Below are positions 1 through 8,729 of a stretch of DNA of 64,000 nt, piece after piece. Made by a program: the position numbers and the translations under genes. Each line of letters opens with the position of its first letter. Position 1 is the stretch's first letter. The DNA comes from Cellvibrio polysaccharolyticus (lineage in GTDB: Bacteria; Pseudomonadota; Gammaproteobacteria; Pseudomonadales; Cellvibrionaceae): contig NZ_PRDL01000001.1 in the NCBI RefSeq assembly GCF_015182315.1, positions 4,114,501 to 4,178,500 of the forward strand, given 5' to 3'. The notes beneath the pieces were generated by a model, which did no database searches, had not been told where the DNA came from, and worked only from the letters and a program-made list of their open reading frames with translations.

Positions 1-1118
1 CCGGCTTGTTGCAGCACCATCGCCAGCATAATCATCCCGGCGCTAGGCACCGCTGCCGTACCAATCGCCGCCAGCGATGCGGTAATAATCACCATTAAAT
101 AACCGGATAAGCCGATATCAATACCGTAGGCCTGGGCGATAAATACCGTTGCCACACCCTGCATAATCGCCGTGCCGTCCATGTTAATCGCAGTGCCGAG
201 CGGCACCGTAAACGAAGCCACTTTGTTATCCACCCCCAAATCATGCTGAATGGTGCGCATGGTAAAGGGCATGGTGGCACCGCTGGACGAGGTACTGAAA
301 CCAAACAACAACACCGGCCACATTTTGCGGCCAAATTTCAGTGGGCTCAGGCCGGTAAAAGCTTTTAACATCAGGCTGTATACGCAAACACCGTAGAAAA
401 TGAGAATACCGAGCAAGGTGAAGAAGTATTTCGCCAGATCCAGCACCGCCTCGTAACCGGTGGTGACAAACAGCTTCGCCAGCAGGCAGAAAACCCCGTA
501 AGGCGCCAATTCCATCAACATCAGGATCATTTTGATCACCACATTGTTCAGGTGATCAAACAATTCAAGAATGTATTTGCGGGACGTTTCCGTGCGCGAT
601 ACCGCCACACCGAACAGCAGCGAGAAGACAATAATTTGCAGCATGTTGCCTTCGGCCATCGCCTGAATCGGGTTGCTCGGGAAGATACCAACCAGCGTGT
701 CCTTGATCGATGGCGCCGTCGGCAGTGCCACATTCTCCGGCAGCTTCATGTTGAGCCCTTCACCGGGGCCAACCGCCAGGCTGATAGCCAGCGCGATGCT
801 GACCGCGATGGACGTCGTGATGATGTACAGGAAAATGGTTTTGCCAGCCATCCGCCCCATGCTGCTGTGATTACCCAGCGAGGCACTGCCGCCGACCATG
901 GAAATAAATACCAGCGGCACCACCAGCAATTTCAGCGAAGCGAGAAAGATCTGCCCGATGGCATCCAGAAAACCATCCACCACGTACTGCAAAATCCATT
1001 GACCAGCCGGTGTTGCCGGTACCGGGTTATCCGGCGTAATGCCAAGGTAATTATTAAGACCGATGCCAACGGCAATGCCGCACACCATTGCCAGTAAAAC
1101 GCGCTTGGTCAAACTCAT
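1..1118 (-). CDS. Dicarboxylate/amino acid:cation symporter (DAACS family), partial
   Basis: Inner-membrane secondary carrier that takes up glutamate, aspartate or C4-dicarboxylates with H+ or Na+. The minus-strand reading frame starts at ATG 1118 (MSLTKRVLLAM) and stays open to the left window edge, so the C-terminus is missing. Family hallmarks are visible: a serine-rich reentrant-loop motif (STSSSGATMPF) followed about 35 residues later by NMDGT, the cation/substrate-binding motif. Several hydrophobic helices precede them. The exact substrate (glutamate, aspartate, C4-acids or cystine) cannot be told from the sequence. It is transcribed away from ubiC, with 437 bp between them. Confidence 0.9.
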   Translation of the reverse strand, partial: MSLTKRVLLAMVCGIAVGIGLNNYLGITPDNPVPATPAGQWILQYVVDGFLDAIGQIFLASLKLLVVPLVFISMVGGSASLGNHSSMGRMAGKTIFLYIITTSIAVSIALAISLAVGPGEGLNMKLPENVALPTAPSIKDTLVGIFPSNPIQAMAEGNMLQIIVFSLLFGVAVSRTETSRKYILELFDHLNNVVIKMILMLMELAPYGVFCLLAKLFVTTGYEAVLDLAKYFFTLLGILIFYGVCVYSLMLKAFTGLSPLKFGRKMWPVLLFGFSTSSSGATMPFTMRTIQHDLGVDNKVASFTVPLGTAINMDGTAIMQGVATVFIAQAYGIDIGLSGYLMVIITASLAAIGTAAVPSAGMIMLAMVLQQA

Positions 1119-1555
1119 GAAAACTCCGTTGTTATTGTTTGCAACCCTGGTGGAAGCTTGCGCAATATTGCGACAGGCCACACCGGTCGCCCGATCTGTA
1201 TGGCTCGCTATGCTGGCACAAGCAACGCCCGAGCCATAAATTCTCCCCCGCCATAGCGGCGGGAACAAGAGGCAGACCAGGCAAAAGCTGTTCCTGACTC
1301 TGCTTGTGTACCGGGCCGTAAGCCGTATGGTCATCCAATATAGCACCGGATTGGCTCGCTGCGTCCAGCGCCATGGCGCGCTTGTCGTTATTGTGAAAGA
1401 GGCACTTTTCGGGGTGCAGTCGGGTCAGCAGCGCAAAATCCCGGCGCGGTAAATGCAACAGGCATCTGCGAAGCTTGCACGGGGTATGAATCACGCACCA
1501 AAAGCGCGCTTCCTGATACCATGGCAGCTCCACTCATTGTCCGGAGTTTCGGCGC
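1119..1555. other. Divergent intergenic region, no supported gene
   Basis: This stretch separates the minus-strand symporter from plus-strand ubiC and should hold both promoters. The only structure I see is a 6-bp GC-rich stem, CCCGCC at 1247-1252 with GGCGGG at 1258-1263. A 133-codon minus-strand frame crosses it but has no recognisable protein character. Confidence 0.5.
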
Positions 1556-2167
1556 GTGTTATCGCCATTCAGTTTCAGTTCGCAGACAAGCTGTCGCTGG
1601 CAATCGCTGCTCGCCATCGCCCCGCAAAACCGCCCGCCCCTGCCGCTGCAAACCTGGTTACTCAATGAAACCTCGCTCACCGCGCGTCTGATTGCGCTCA
1701 GCGAAGGGCAGTTTGATGTGCAGATTGTGCGTCAGTTTCGCGGCATCCCCACCCGTGAAGAACAACAGGCGCTGGCGATGCGCAGACCTGGCTTGGCGCT
1801 GATCCGCGAAGTGGTCTTGCGCGGCCACCGGCAACCCTGGGTTTTTGCCCGCAGCGTATTGCCGCTCACCAGCCTCACGGGGCGCTTGCGACGGCTGCGC
1901 AAACAGGGCAACCAGCCGTTGGGGAAGTTTCTCTTCAAACATCCGCAACTGGAACGCAGCCCGGTCGTGATTGCCTGTTTTGGCAAAGGCAACCGCTACC
2001 TGCCGCCGGCATTGCAGGGCGAACAACCCTTGTGGGGCCGGCGCTCGGTGTTTCGCCTCGACAACCGGCCATTGCTGGTCAGCGAAGTCTTCCTCGATCA
2101 CTTCACCGCCTTGTACCAGGATAGCGACCCCGTCTCTTCACCTGATCGGTCATCCGTGGCAAAGTAG
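1556..2167 (+). CDS. ubiC: Chorismate lyase UbiC
   Basis: Splits chorismate into 4-hydroxybenzoate and pyruvate, the first committed step of ubiquinone synthesis, in the cytoplasm. The 203-residue product carries the UbiC signature: LIREVVLRG with the chorismate-binding Arg at residue 84, PLGKFLF around 121-127, LWGRRS around 159-164, and LVSEVFL with the catalytic Glu at 177. Start is GTG 1556, with GGAG at 1543-1546 as ribosome site; E. coli UbiC has 165 residues, so there are extra residues at both ends, including about 15 after the core. ubiA follows 52 bp downstream, giving the usual ubiC-ubiA pair. Confidence 0.92.
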   Translation: MLSPFSFSSQTSCRWQSLLAIAPQNRPPLPLQTWLLNETSLTARLIALSEGQFDVQIVRQFRGIPTREEQQALAMRRPGLALIREVVLRGHRQPWVFARSVLPLTSLTGRLRRLRKQGNQPLGKFLFKHPQLERSPVVIACFGKGNRYLPPALQGEQPLWGRRSVFRLDNRPLLVSEVFLDHFTALYQDSDPVSSPDRSSVAK

Positions 2168-2219
2168 CCCGCCGATGCAGTGCGCGCACTGCCATTTACG
2201 CCTTCTGTCGGAAACTTTT

Positions 2220-3116
2220 ATGGCTCCCCTACAAAAAACACCGGCCACCGCCGCCATCTGGCGCGTTAAAGCCGCCCAATACATTCGCCTCACCCGTCTG
2301 AATCGCCCAATCGGCTCGCTGTTATTACTCTGGCCAACACTGTGGGCGCTGTGGCTGGCGGCGGGCGGTTTTCCGCGCTGGGATTTATTGGTGATTTTTA
2401 CGCTGGGCGTTTTTGTCATGCGTTCCGCCGGCTGTGTGATTAACGACTTCGCTGACCGCCGCATTGACGGCCAGGTTAAACGCACCCGTGAACGCCCGCT
2501 CGCCACCGGCGAAGTCAGCAGCCGTGAAGCCATTGGTTTGTTTGTGGCGCTCTGTCTGGTGGCGTTTATGCTGGTGCTGTTCACTGACAGTTTCACCGTG
2601 CAACTGTCGGTGGGCGGCCTGGCGCTGGCCTTTACCTATCCGTTTATGAAGCGCTACACCCATCTGCCACAAGTTGTGCTGGGCGCGGCTTTCGCCTGGG
2701 CGGTGCCGATGGCGTTTGCCGCACAGCGCGGCAACCTCGGCGAAGATGTCTGGCTGTTGTACCTGGCGGTGATTCTCTGGACGGTGGTTTATGACACTTT
2801 CTACGCCATGGTCGATCGCGATGACGATATTAAAATTGGCGTTAAATCCACGGCGGTCTTGTTTGGCGATCAGGACCGTTTGATTACCGGTGTATTACAG
2901 CTGATGACGCTTTATACCCTGGTGCTGGTCGGTGGCCGTTTTGAGCTGGGTGGCGTTTATTATTGCGGGCTGGTACTAGTTGCCGGCTGCTTTATCTGGC
3001 AACAAATACTAATTCGTTTTCGCGAGCGCGAGGCCTGCTTCAAGGCATTTCTGCACAATAATTATGTCGGTATGATTATTTTTGCAGCAATTGCGATAGA
3101 TTTATTGCTCCAATAG
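2220..3116 (+). CDS. ubiA: 4-hydroxybenzoate octaprenyltransferase UbiA
   Basis: Integral-membrane prenyltransferase that attaches the polyprenyl tail to 4-hydroxybenzoate, the step after UbiC. From ATG 2220 the product is 298 residues, near the 290 of E. coli UbiA. Both Asp-rich Mg-diphosphate motifs are intact: NDFADRRID at residues 75-83 and DTFYAMVDRDDD at 192-203. About eight or nine hydrophobic helices surround them. The frame is open further upstream inside ubiC, but ATG 2220 matches the family N-terminus; its ribosome site is weak, so translation may partly depend on ubiC. Confidence 0.93.
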   Translation: MAPLQKTPATAAIWRVKAAQYIRLTRLNRPIGSLLLLWPTLWALWLAAGGFPRWDLLVIFTLGVFVMRSAGCVINDFADRRIDGQVKRTRERPLATGEVSSREAIGLFVALCLVAFMLVLFTDSFTVQLSVGGLALAFTYPFMKRYTHLPQVVLGAAFAWAVPMAFAAQRGNLGEDVWLLYLAVILWTVVYDTFYAMVDRDDDIKIGVKSTAVLFGDQDRLITGVLQLMTLYTLVLVGGRFELGGVYYCGLVLVAGCFIWQQILIRFREREACFKAFLHNNYVGMIIFAAIAIDLLLQ

Positions 3117-3141
3117 CGTTAAAAGCATAAATCATCAGCCC

Positions 3142-3177
3142 TTGTCATAATTGTGTAACACAGGCTTTATTTAATAA
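3142..3177 (+). promoter_or_regulatory. Candidate PHO box and -10 region of phoB
   Basis: TTGTCAT at 3142-3148 and GTGTAAC at 3153-3159 are two 7-bp half-sites spaced by 4 bp, the PHO-box layout (consensus CTGTCAT direct repeats). A third match, CTGTAAC, lies at 3180-3186. An AT-rich TTAATAAT at about 3170-3177 sits where a -10 element would follow a PHO box. This suggests phoB autoregulation, as is known in enterics. The second half-site is a weak match. Confidence 0.5.
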
Positions 3178-3217
3178 TCCTGTAACTCTTACATGTTTGA
3201 CAACTTCAGGTGACTTT

Positions 3218-3916
3218 ATGAGCGGCCGCAAAATTCTTATCGTTGATGACGAGCCGGCAATCCGCGACATGTTGCGCGTTGCACTGGAAATGGCCGATTA
3301 CAATTGCCTTGAAGCAGGGAATGCACAGGATGCCCACGCGCTGGTAGTGGATGAAAAACCGGATTTGCTACTACTTGACTGGATGATGCCCGGCACCACC
3401 GGGCTGGAATTGGCCAGACGCCTGAAACGCGACGAAGTAACCGCGGATATTCCGATCATCATGCTCACCGCCAAAGGTGAGGAAGACAATAAAATTCAGG
3501 GGCTGGATGTTGGCGCGGATGATTACATCACCAAGCCTTTCTCTCCACGCGAACTGGTCGCCCGGCTCAAAGCCGTGCTGCGCCGCGCCGACCCGCAAAT
3601 CAACGGTCAGCCGATCATCGTAAAAGGCCTTTGCCTTGATCCCATCAGCCACCGTGTCACCATTCACGAACAACCGGTCGACATGGGCCCTACCGAATAC
3701 CGCCTGCTGGAATTTTTCCTCACCCATCAGGAGCGCGCCTACACCCGCAGCCAATTGCTGGATCACGTCTGGGGCGGCAATGTGTATGTGGAAGAGCGCA
3801 CCGTGGATGTACACATTCGCCGCTTGCGCAAAGCGCTGACGGTGGATAATCATGAAAACCTTGTCCAGACTGTGCGCGGCACCGGCTACCGTTTTTCTAC
3901 CCGCATTGATCTCTAA
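3218..3916 (+). CDS. phoB: Phosphate regulon response regulator PhoB
   Basis: OmpR-type response regulator that binds PHO boxes under phosphate starvation once phosphorylated by PhoR. The 232-residue product has a receiver domain with acidic pair D10/D11, phospho-acceptor D54 (LLLDWMMPG), T84 and K106, then a C-terminal winged helix ending RTVDVHIRRLRKAL...VRGTGYRF. ATG 3218 was chosen because CAGGTGA lies just upstream and the length matches E. coli PhoB (229); an in-frame TTG at 3197 is the alternative. phoR lies 168 bp downstream after a hairpin-rich spacer. Confidence 0.95.
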   Translation: MSGRKILIVDDEPAIRDMLRVALEMADYNCLEAGNAQDAHALVVDEKPDLLLLDWMMPGTTGLELARRLKRDEVTADIPIIMLTAKGEEDNKIQGLDVGADDYITKPFSPRELVARLKAVLRRADPQINGQPIIVKGLCLDPISHRVTIHEQPVDMGPTEYRLLEFFLTHQERAYTRSQLLDHVWGGNVYVEERTVDVHIRRLRKALTVDNHENLVQTVRGTGYRFSTRIDL

Positions 3917-4084
3917 CCGGGCAAACAGCGCCGGTTATTGAGCGACGGCTCAGGAAAATCCTGCCGGGGAAGCGCGCGGGAATGTCCGCAGGGAAGTTCC
4001 ACCGGCAAAGTTCAGCAGCAAGTTCCGGTGAGGATCTGCCGGAGCGGCTTTTTATTTTCGATTTATTGACGAGGTTACGGAATC

Positions 4085-5368
4085 TTGCGTCAGGGCTTTT
4101 ACGCTGAACTCAAACGCCTGGCATGGCTGATGATAATTGCCATGATCATCGGCTGGCTCAGTGGTGCGCTGGCGGTTTGTCTGGTGCTGGCCGGCGTTGC
4201 CTACATTGGCTGGCTACTGTGGCAAATGCGCCGCCTGCATATCTGGCTGGCGCGCAGTGACGAAGCCGAACACCCGCCGGAAACCGACGGCCTGTGGGGC
4301 GATATTTTCGACAGCATTTACCATTTACAACGCCGCCATCAGCACGAAAAACAGGAACTGCAGGCGGTCGTCAACCGCATTCAGGAAACCACCAGCGCCC
4401 TGCGCGATGGTGTTATTTTGCTGGATCAACGCGGCCATCTCGATTTCTGGAACCCGGCGGCGCAGCGCTTGCTGGGTTTTCACGCCCGCGACCAGGGTTT
4501 GTCGGTGATCAACTTTGTTCGCCACCCCCGCTTCGTCAGTTATTTTGAAAGCGGCGAATACAGCGACCCGCTGGAACTGCCCTCACCGCGTTTCAACTCC
4601 AAACAGCTGCAATTCCAGATCACCCGTTTCGGTAAAAACGAACGGCTTATCGTGGTTCGCGATGTCACCCGCATTCATAACCTTGAACAAATGCGGCAGG
4701 ACTTCGTCGCCAACGTATCCCACGAACTGCGCACCCCGCTCACGGTAATTAACGGTTATCTGGAAACCCTCGCAGACCACAATGACAAACCGGCGTGGGA
4801 TAGACCGCTGCAACAAATGCAACAACAGGCGCGGCGGATGGCCTTGCTGATCAACGATCTGCTGCTGCTCTCCCAACTGGAAACCACCGACAGCGGCGTG
4901 AACCTCAAAAATATTGCGCTGGGGCCGATGCTGGCGGTGATTCGCTCGGAAGCCATGGCGCTGGGCAGTGAAAAGTCGCAGCAAATTCTGCTCGAATGCG
5001 AGCCGGACTTATACCTGTCGGGCAATGAAAAGGAATTGCACAGCGCCTTTTCCAACCTGGTGATCAATGCCGTCAAGTACACCCCGGAACAGGGCACCAT
5101 TGCCATGAAGCTCTGGCAGGACAAATCCCGGCTGTATTTTTCAGTGACGGATAACGGCCCCGGCATCGAGCAAAAACACATCCCCCGGCTGACCGAACGC
5201 TTCTACCGCGTCGACGCCAGCCGCAACAGCGGAACCGGTGGCACCGGACTCGGCCTGGCCATTGTCAAACACGTGTTGCTTCGTCATGATGCTGAACTCA
5301 AGATCAGCAGTGAACCAGGCAAAGGCAGCGTGTTTACCTGTGAATTCCCGAGGGAGATCCAGCGTTAA
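4085..5368 (+). CDS. phoR: Phosphate regulon sensor histidine kinase PhoR
   Basis: Membrane histidine kinase/phosphatase for PhoB. The 427 residues match E. coli PhoR (431). It has one N-terminal hydrophobic hairpin (about residues 12-48), no large periplasmic domain, a PAS domain (about 95-200), H-box VSHELRTPLT with H213, N-box NLVINAVKYTP around 325-335, DNGPGI and GTGGTGLGLAIVKH. The start is TTG 4085, with GAGG about a dozen bases upstream; no ATG is nearby that keeps the first helix. The 168-nt spacer after phoB has short inverted repeats that could tune the PhoB:PhoR ratio. Confidence 0.95.
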   Translation: MRQGFYAELKRLAWLMIIAMIIGWLSGALAVCLVLAGVAYIGWLLWQMRRLHIWLARSDEAEHPPETDGLWGDIFDSIYHLQRRHQHEKQELQAVVNRIQETTSALRDGVILLDQRGHLDFWNPAAQRLLGFHARDQGLSVINFVRHPRFVSYFESGEYSDPLELPSPRFNSKQLQFQITRFGKNERLIVVRDVTRIHNLEQMRQDFVANVSHELRTPLTVINGYLETLADHNDKPAWDRPLQQMQQQARRMALLINDLLLLSQLETTDSGVNLKNIALGPMLAVIRSEAMALGSEKSQQILLECEPDLYLSGNEKELHSAFSNLVINAVKYTPEQGTIAMKLWQDKSRLYFSVTDNGPGIEQKHIPRLTERFYRVDASRNSGTGGTGLGLAIVKHVLLRHDAELKISSEPGKGSVFTCEFPREIQR

Positions 5369-5484
5369 TAACAAGTTGGACGGTTTCTGAATCTTCGCCG
5401 CGCCCGTCATCGTCAGGCGGACAACGGCAAACAGAAAACCGCCGATAACTTCAGGCACTTTTGCCCGTTCAATCCGGGACAATC

Positions 5485-7860
5485 ATGGTATCGATCAGCA
5501 GCTACTTCAAGGACAATCCGATTGCGGCACGATTGCTGGGGCTGATCATTTTATCCAGCTCGGTGATTACCCTCATTGCCATCCTGTTTCAACTCTACAC
5601 CAGCTACCACGACGACGTAGGCTCACTCGAAAAACGTCTCGACCAGGTACGCAACAGCAGCCTCGCCAGCATTACCAAAAGCCTCTGGGGTTTTGATCAG
5701 GAACAACTCGACATTCAAATTGAAAGCCTGCTGGATGTTGACGATGTTATTCAGGTGCAGGTCAACTGGCAGGACTGGAACAACACCGCACAAATTCGCA
5801 GCGCCAGCACCGGCCGCTATTCCGCCGACGATATTGAAAAAAGGCCGGGCCGTTTTCTGGTGCGGCAATATCCGCTGATCTATGAAGACAGCAGTACCAC
5901 GCCGCAAGTGCTCGGTTCGCTGGTCATTACCGCGAGCCTCGAAAGTATTTACGATAAATTGCGTGAACGGGCAATTTTTATAGCCGCGGTACAAACCGCA
6001 AAAACGCTGCTGATTTCCTTTTTTATTTTATGGCTGGTGTACACCTTATTAACCCGCCACATGAAAAGTATTGCCTGGTACACCCGGCAATTACATCTGC
6101 AAAACCTCGACACGCCGCTAAAACTGCGGCGCATAAAAATCGACCCCACCAGCGACGAACTCGACAATGTGGTGGACGCGATCAATCACATGCGTGAAAC
6201 ACTGCTGGAAGACATTGAGCAGCGGCAAACCATGGAACTGGCGTTGCGCTCGGAGAAACAGGAGCGGCTGGAAACCCGCCGCCAACAACAAGCGGCAGAA
6301 GAATCCAGCCGGGCAAAAAGCCAATTTCTGGCCACCATGAGCCACGAAATTCGCACCCCGATGAACGGGGTTATCGGCATGCTGGAAATGCTGCGCGATA
6401 CGCCGCTGAATGAGCAGCAGCAACATTATGTGGATGTCATTTATCGCTCCGGTGAAAACCTGCTCACCATCATCAACGACATTCTCGATTATTCAAAGAT
6501 TGAAGCGGGCAAGTTGCAGCTGGAGCAAGTGGAGTTCAACCTCGAAGAATTATTGCGCGATTGCCTGCAATTATTCGGCGCAACCGCCAGCAAACAGAAG
6601 CTCGATTTTTTTGGTGGCCTGTGGCCGACCACGCCTATTTATTTGCAGGGCGACCCCACACGGCTGCGCCAGATTATTATTAATTTGCTGGGCAATGCCT
6701 TCAAATTTACCCGGCAAGGTTTTATCAGCCTGCAAGTAAAACCGTTGCGACAAACCAGTGACGATGTTGTGCTGGAATTTCTTATTGCCGACAGCGGCAT
6801 CGGTATTGATGCCAAAGCGATGGAAACTATTTTTGAATCTTTTCATCAGGCCGATGCATCAACTACCCGCAAATATGGCGGCACCGGTCTGGGGCTGGCT
6901 ATTTGCAAAAGTCTTTCTGCTTTAATGGAAGGCGACATCAACGTCACCAGTACCCCGGAAAATGGTTCCACTTTCCGCCTGACCGCCCGCTTTAATAAAA
7001 ATACCCGCAGCGGCTCCACCGCTACCGGTACAGTACCGGTGAATGCCCTTGCCGGAAAACAGTTACTGGTGCTCGATACGCATCCGCCGCTGCAAAATTT
7101 TTTTCAGGAACACGCTCGCCTGCGTCATATTCATTTGCAACAGACCACCGATATTGCCCAAGCTCTGGGGTACCTGAAGGATATCACCGTCACACCCAAT
7201 TGCGTTGTTATTCAGGACAGTTTCTGCGCCGACGAAAACATTGTCGACGCACTGGAAACCATTCTGCAACGATCGCCCGGCATTATTCTGATGCTCTTGT
7301 CTGATCACGATAACGAGCTGACGCCGCGCGCCGCGACACTGTTTCATCGGCAATTGCGCAAGCCGCTGTTTTTCAGCACGCTTGAACAAGCCTGGTACGC
7401 GATGATTACTCCCAACCCGCACCCGGTTGCTATTCACGAACCTGAAGACGTCAGTGTGCCGGCGGCCCTGCGTGTGCTGGTCGCCGAAGACAACACCGTA
7501 AACCGTATGGTCATCACCGGCCTGTTACAAAAACTGAATATTCAACCGCTGGTTGTGCACAACGGCTTGCAAGCCCTGGAGGCGGTGCAAGCCGCTCCCC
7601 AACCCTTTGATTTGATCCTGATGGACTGCGAAATGCCGGAGATGGACGGTTTCGATGCAACCCGCCATATCCGCAAGCACGAGCAGCAACTGGGGCTGCC
7701 GGCGCAACCTATTATGGCGCTTACCGCGCATGCGATGGTGGAGCACCGCGATGCCATCTTTGGCTGCGGTATGGATGATTGCCTGTCAAAACCGGTCACG
7801 CTGCACGCGTTGCGCAGCGCTATCCAGCGCATTCATCCCGGCCGCCGATCGACGCCCTGA
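5485..7860 (+). CDS. Hybrid sensor histidine kinase with pseudo-receiver and receiver
   Basis: Membrane hybrid kinase of unknown signal, 791 residues. In order: an N-terminal TM, a periplasmic region of about 130 residues, a second TM (near 166-186), a HAMP-like and coiled segment rich in Gln/Glu, a HisKA domain with H287 in MSHEIRTPMNG, an HATPase with NLLGNAFKFT and GGTGLGLAICK, a receiver-like region (about 520-640) starting QLLVLDTH, and a full C-terminal receiver with D714 (LILMDCEMPEMDG) and the late SKP lysine. There is no Hpt domain, so phosphotransfer must need another protein. The architecture is BarA-like, but I would not name it BarA. ATG 5485 preferred; TTG 5461 is in frame. Confidence 0.88.
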   Translation: MVSISSYFKDNPIAARLLGLIILSSSVITLIAILFQLYTSYHDDVGSLEKRLDQVRNSSLASITKSLWGFDQEQLDIQIESLLDVDDVIQVQVNWQDWNNTAQIRSASTGRYSADDIEKRPGRFLVRQYPLIYEDSSTTPQVLGSLVITASLESIYDKLRERAIFIAAVQTAKTLLISFFILWLVYTLLTRHMKSIAWYTRQLHLQNLDTPLKLRRIKIDPTSDELDNVVDAINHMRETLLEDIEQRQTMELALRSEKQERLETRRQQQAAEESSRAKSQFLATMSHEIRTPMNGVIGMLEMLRDTPLNEQQQHYVDVIYRSGENLLTIINDILDYSKIEAGKLQLEQVEFNLEELLRDCLQLFGATASKQKLDFFGGLWPTTPIYLQGDPTRLRQIIINLLGNAFKFTRQGFISLQVKPLRQTSDDVVLEFLIADSGIGIDAKAMETIFESFHQADASTTRKYGGTGLGLAICKSLSALMEGDINVTSTPENGSTFRLTARFNKNTRSGSTATGTVPVNALAGKQLLVLDTHPPLQNFFQEHARLRHIHLQQTTDIAQALGYLKDITVTPNCVVIQDSFCADENIVDALETILQRSPGIILMLLSDHDNELTPRAATLFHRQLRKPLFFSTLEQAWYAMITPNPHPVAIHEPEDVSVPAALRVLVAEDNTVNRMVITGLLQKLNIQPLVVHNGLQALEAVQAAPQPFDLILMDCEMPEMDGFDATRHIRKHEQQLGLPAQPIMALTAHAMVEHRDAIFGCGMDDCLSKPVTLHALRSAIQRIHPGRRSTP

Positions 7861-7938
7861 CAGGGTGCAGCAAGCCGAAAACAATGGGCGCATCGGGTGC
7901 CATTGTCTCAATTTATGATACCGATTGCTTTTTGCCCC

Positions 7939-7967
7939 TTGCCTGGCATTCCTGCAATCCTTATGAT
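7939..7967 (+). promoter_or_regulatory. Sigma-70 promoter for trxA
   Basis: TTGCCT (7939-7944) and TATGAT (7962-7967) are separated by exactly 17 bp and lie 70 bp ahead of the trxA start. Confidence 0.5.
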
Positions 7968-8036
7968 TCCCGACAATCCTGCGAACATTCGAGACCAGGC
8001 CAACCAGTAGCCGTTATGGCTGGGAGATTTAGTTTT

Positions 8037-8366
8037 ATGAGTAGCGATGCCATCATTCACGTCACCGACGCCAGCTTTGCTGCCGACGTTTTAAATTCCG
8101 ATGTTCCGGTATTGGTTGATTTCTGGGCCCCCTGGTGCGGCCCTTGTAAAATGATCGCACCGGTGCTGGACGAACTGGCCGGACAGTACGCGGGCAAAAT
8201 CAAAATTGCCAAAGTTAACGTTGATGATCACAAGGAAACCCCGGCCAAGTTCAACATCCGCGGCATCCCTACCCTGATCATTTTCAAAGGCGGCAATGTT
8301 GAAGCCACCAAGGTTGGCGCTCTGTCACGCACCCAACTGGTAGACTTCATCGACAGCGTTGTCTAA
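8037..8366 (+). CDS. trxA: Thioredoxin 1 TrxA
   Basis: Cytoplasmic dithiol oxidoreductase serving ribonucleotide reductase and protein disulfide reduction. 109 residues, the same as E. coli TrxA (109 with Met), with the active site WCGPC (C34, C37), the buried Asp in VLVDFWA, and the cis-proline in RGIPTL. ATG 8037 has GGGAG upstream at 8022-8026. The gene stands between a sigma-70 promoter and an intrinsic terminator, so it is a single unit ahead of rho, the usual trxA-rho order. Confidence 0.97.
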   Translation: MSSDAIIHVTDASFAADVLNSDVPVLVDFWAPWCGPCKMIAPVLDELAGQYAGKIKIAKVNVDDHKETPAKFNIRGIPTLIIFKGGNVEATKVGALSRTQLVDFIDSVV

Positions 8367-8373
8367 TAGCTGC

Positions 8374-8412
8374 AAAAAAATCGGGCTGATTCACAATACC
8401 AGCCCGATTTTT
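8374..8412 (+). terminator. Intrinsic terminator after trxA
   Basis: TCGGGCTG (8381-8388) pairs with CAGCCCGA (8400-8407), flanked by an A run (8374-8380) and TTTTT (8408-8412). Because of the A run it could work in both directions. Confidence 0.9.
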
Positions 8413-8413
8413 C

Positions 8414-8443
8414 TTTACAGTGGCCAAAAAGTATCGCTATACT
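8414..8443 (+). promoter_or_regulatory. Sigma-70 promoter for rho
   Basis: TTTACA (8414-8419) and TATACT (8438-8443) are 18 bp apart, directly after the trxA terminator and about 287 bp before the rho start. Both hexamers match consensus at five of six positions. Confidence 0.6.
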
Positions 8444-8729
8444 CAGCGCATCCGAGTTTGCTTTAACTCTGGCCAGCGATTGAAAAAATCTCTTTTCCAA
8501 CTCTTCTGATTCGGACAACCCGGAATATCTCACGGTTACCTGCAACAGCCCAGATTGAGGCCCCAGCGCCACCTCCAGCCTTTTTCCCATTCTGCAGCAG
8601 GCCTCATCAGCGAGGGAACTTTTCATCGCCAGCGAACCGAATAACAGCAATGATCGCTCGATAACAAACACATTACAGCCCAACGACAATCCCGCATCAA
8701 TTCAATTACTTACTACAAAGTCCCAGTGT
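8444..8729 (+). promoter_or_regulatory. rho: Long C-rich rho leader
   Basis: This is the presumed 5' leader of rho. It is C-rich and G-poor over much of its length, notably about 8550-8610, with pyrimidine-rich runs of the kind that load Rho. In E. coli rho is known to be autoregulated by Rho-dependent attenuation in a leader of similar length. A minus-strand frame (8363-8689) covers the same bases, but it reads through the trxA terminator and has no recognisable character, so I do not call a gene. Confidence 0.45.

Noticed and set aside
1132..1533. 133-codon minus-strand frame before ubiC
   Set aside because: Low-complexity Cys/His/Arg-rich product with no fold signal, in a divergent promoter region.
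8363..8689. 108-codon minus-strand frame between trxA and rho
   Set aside because: It reads through the trxA terminator stem and covers the rho promoter and leader; no family or ribosome site.
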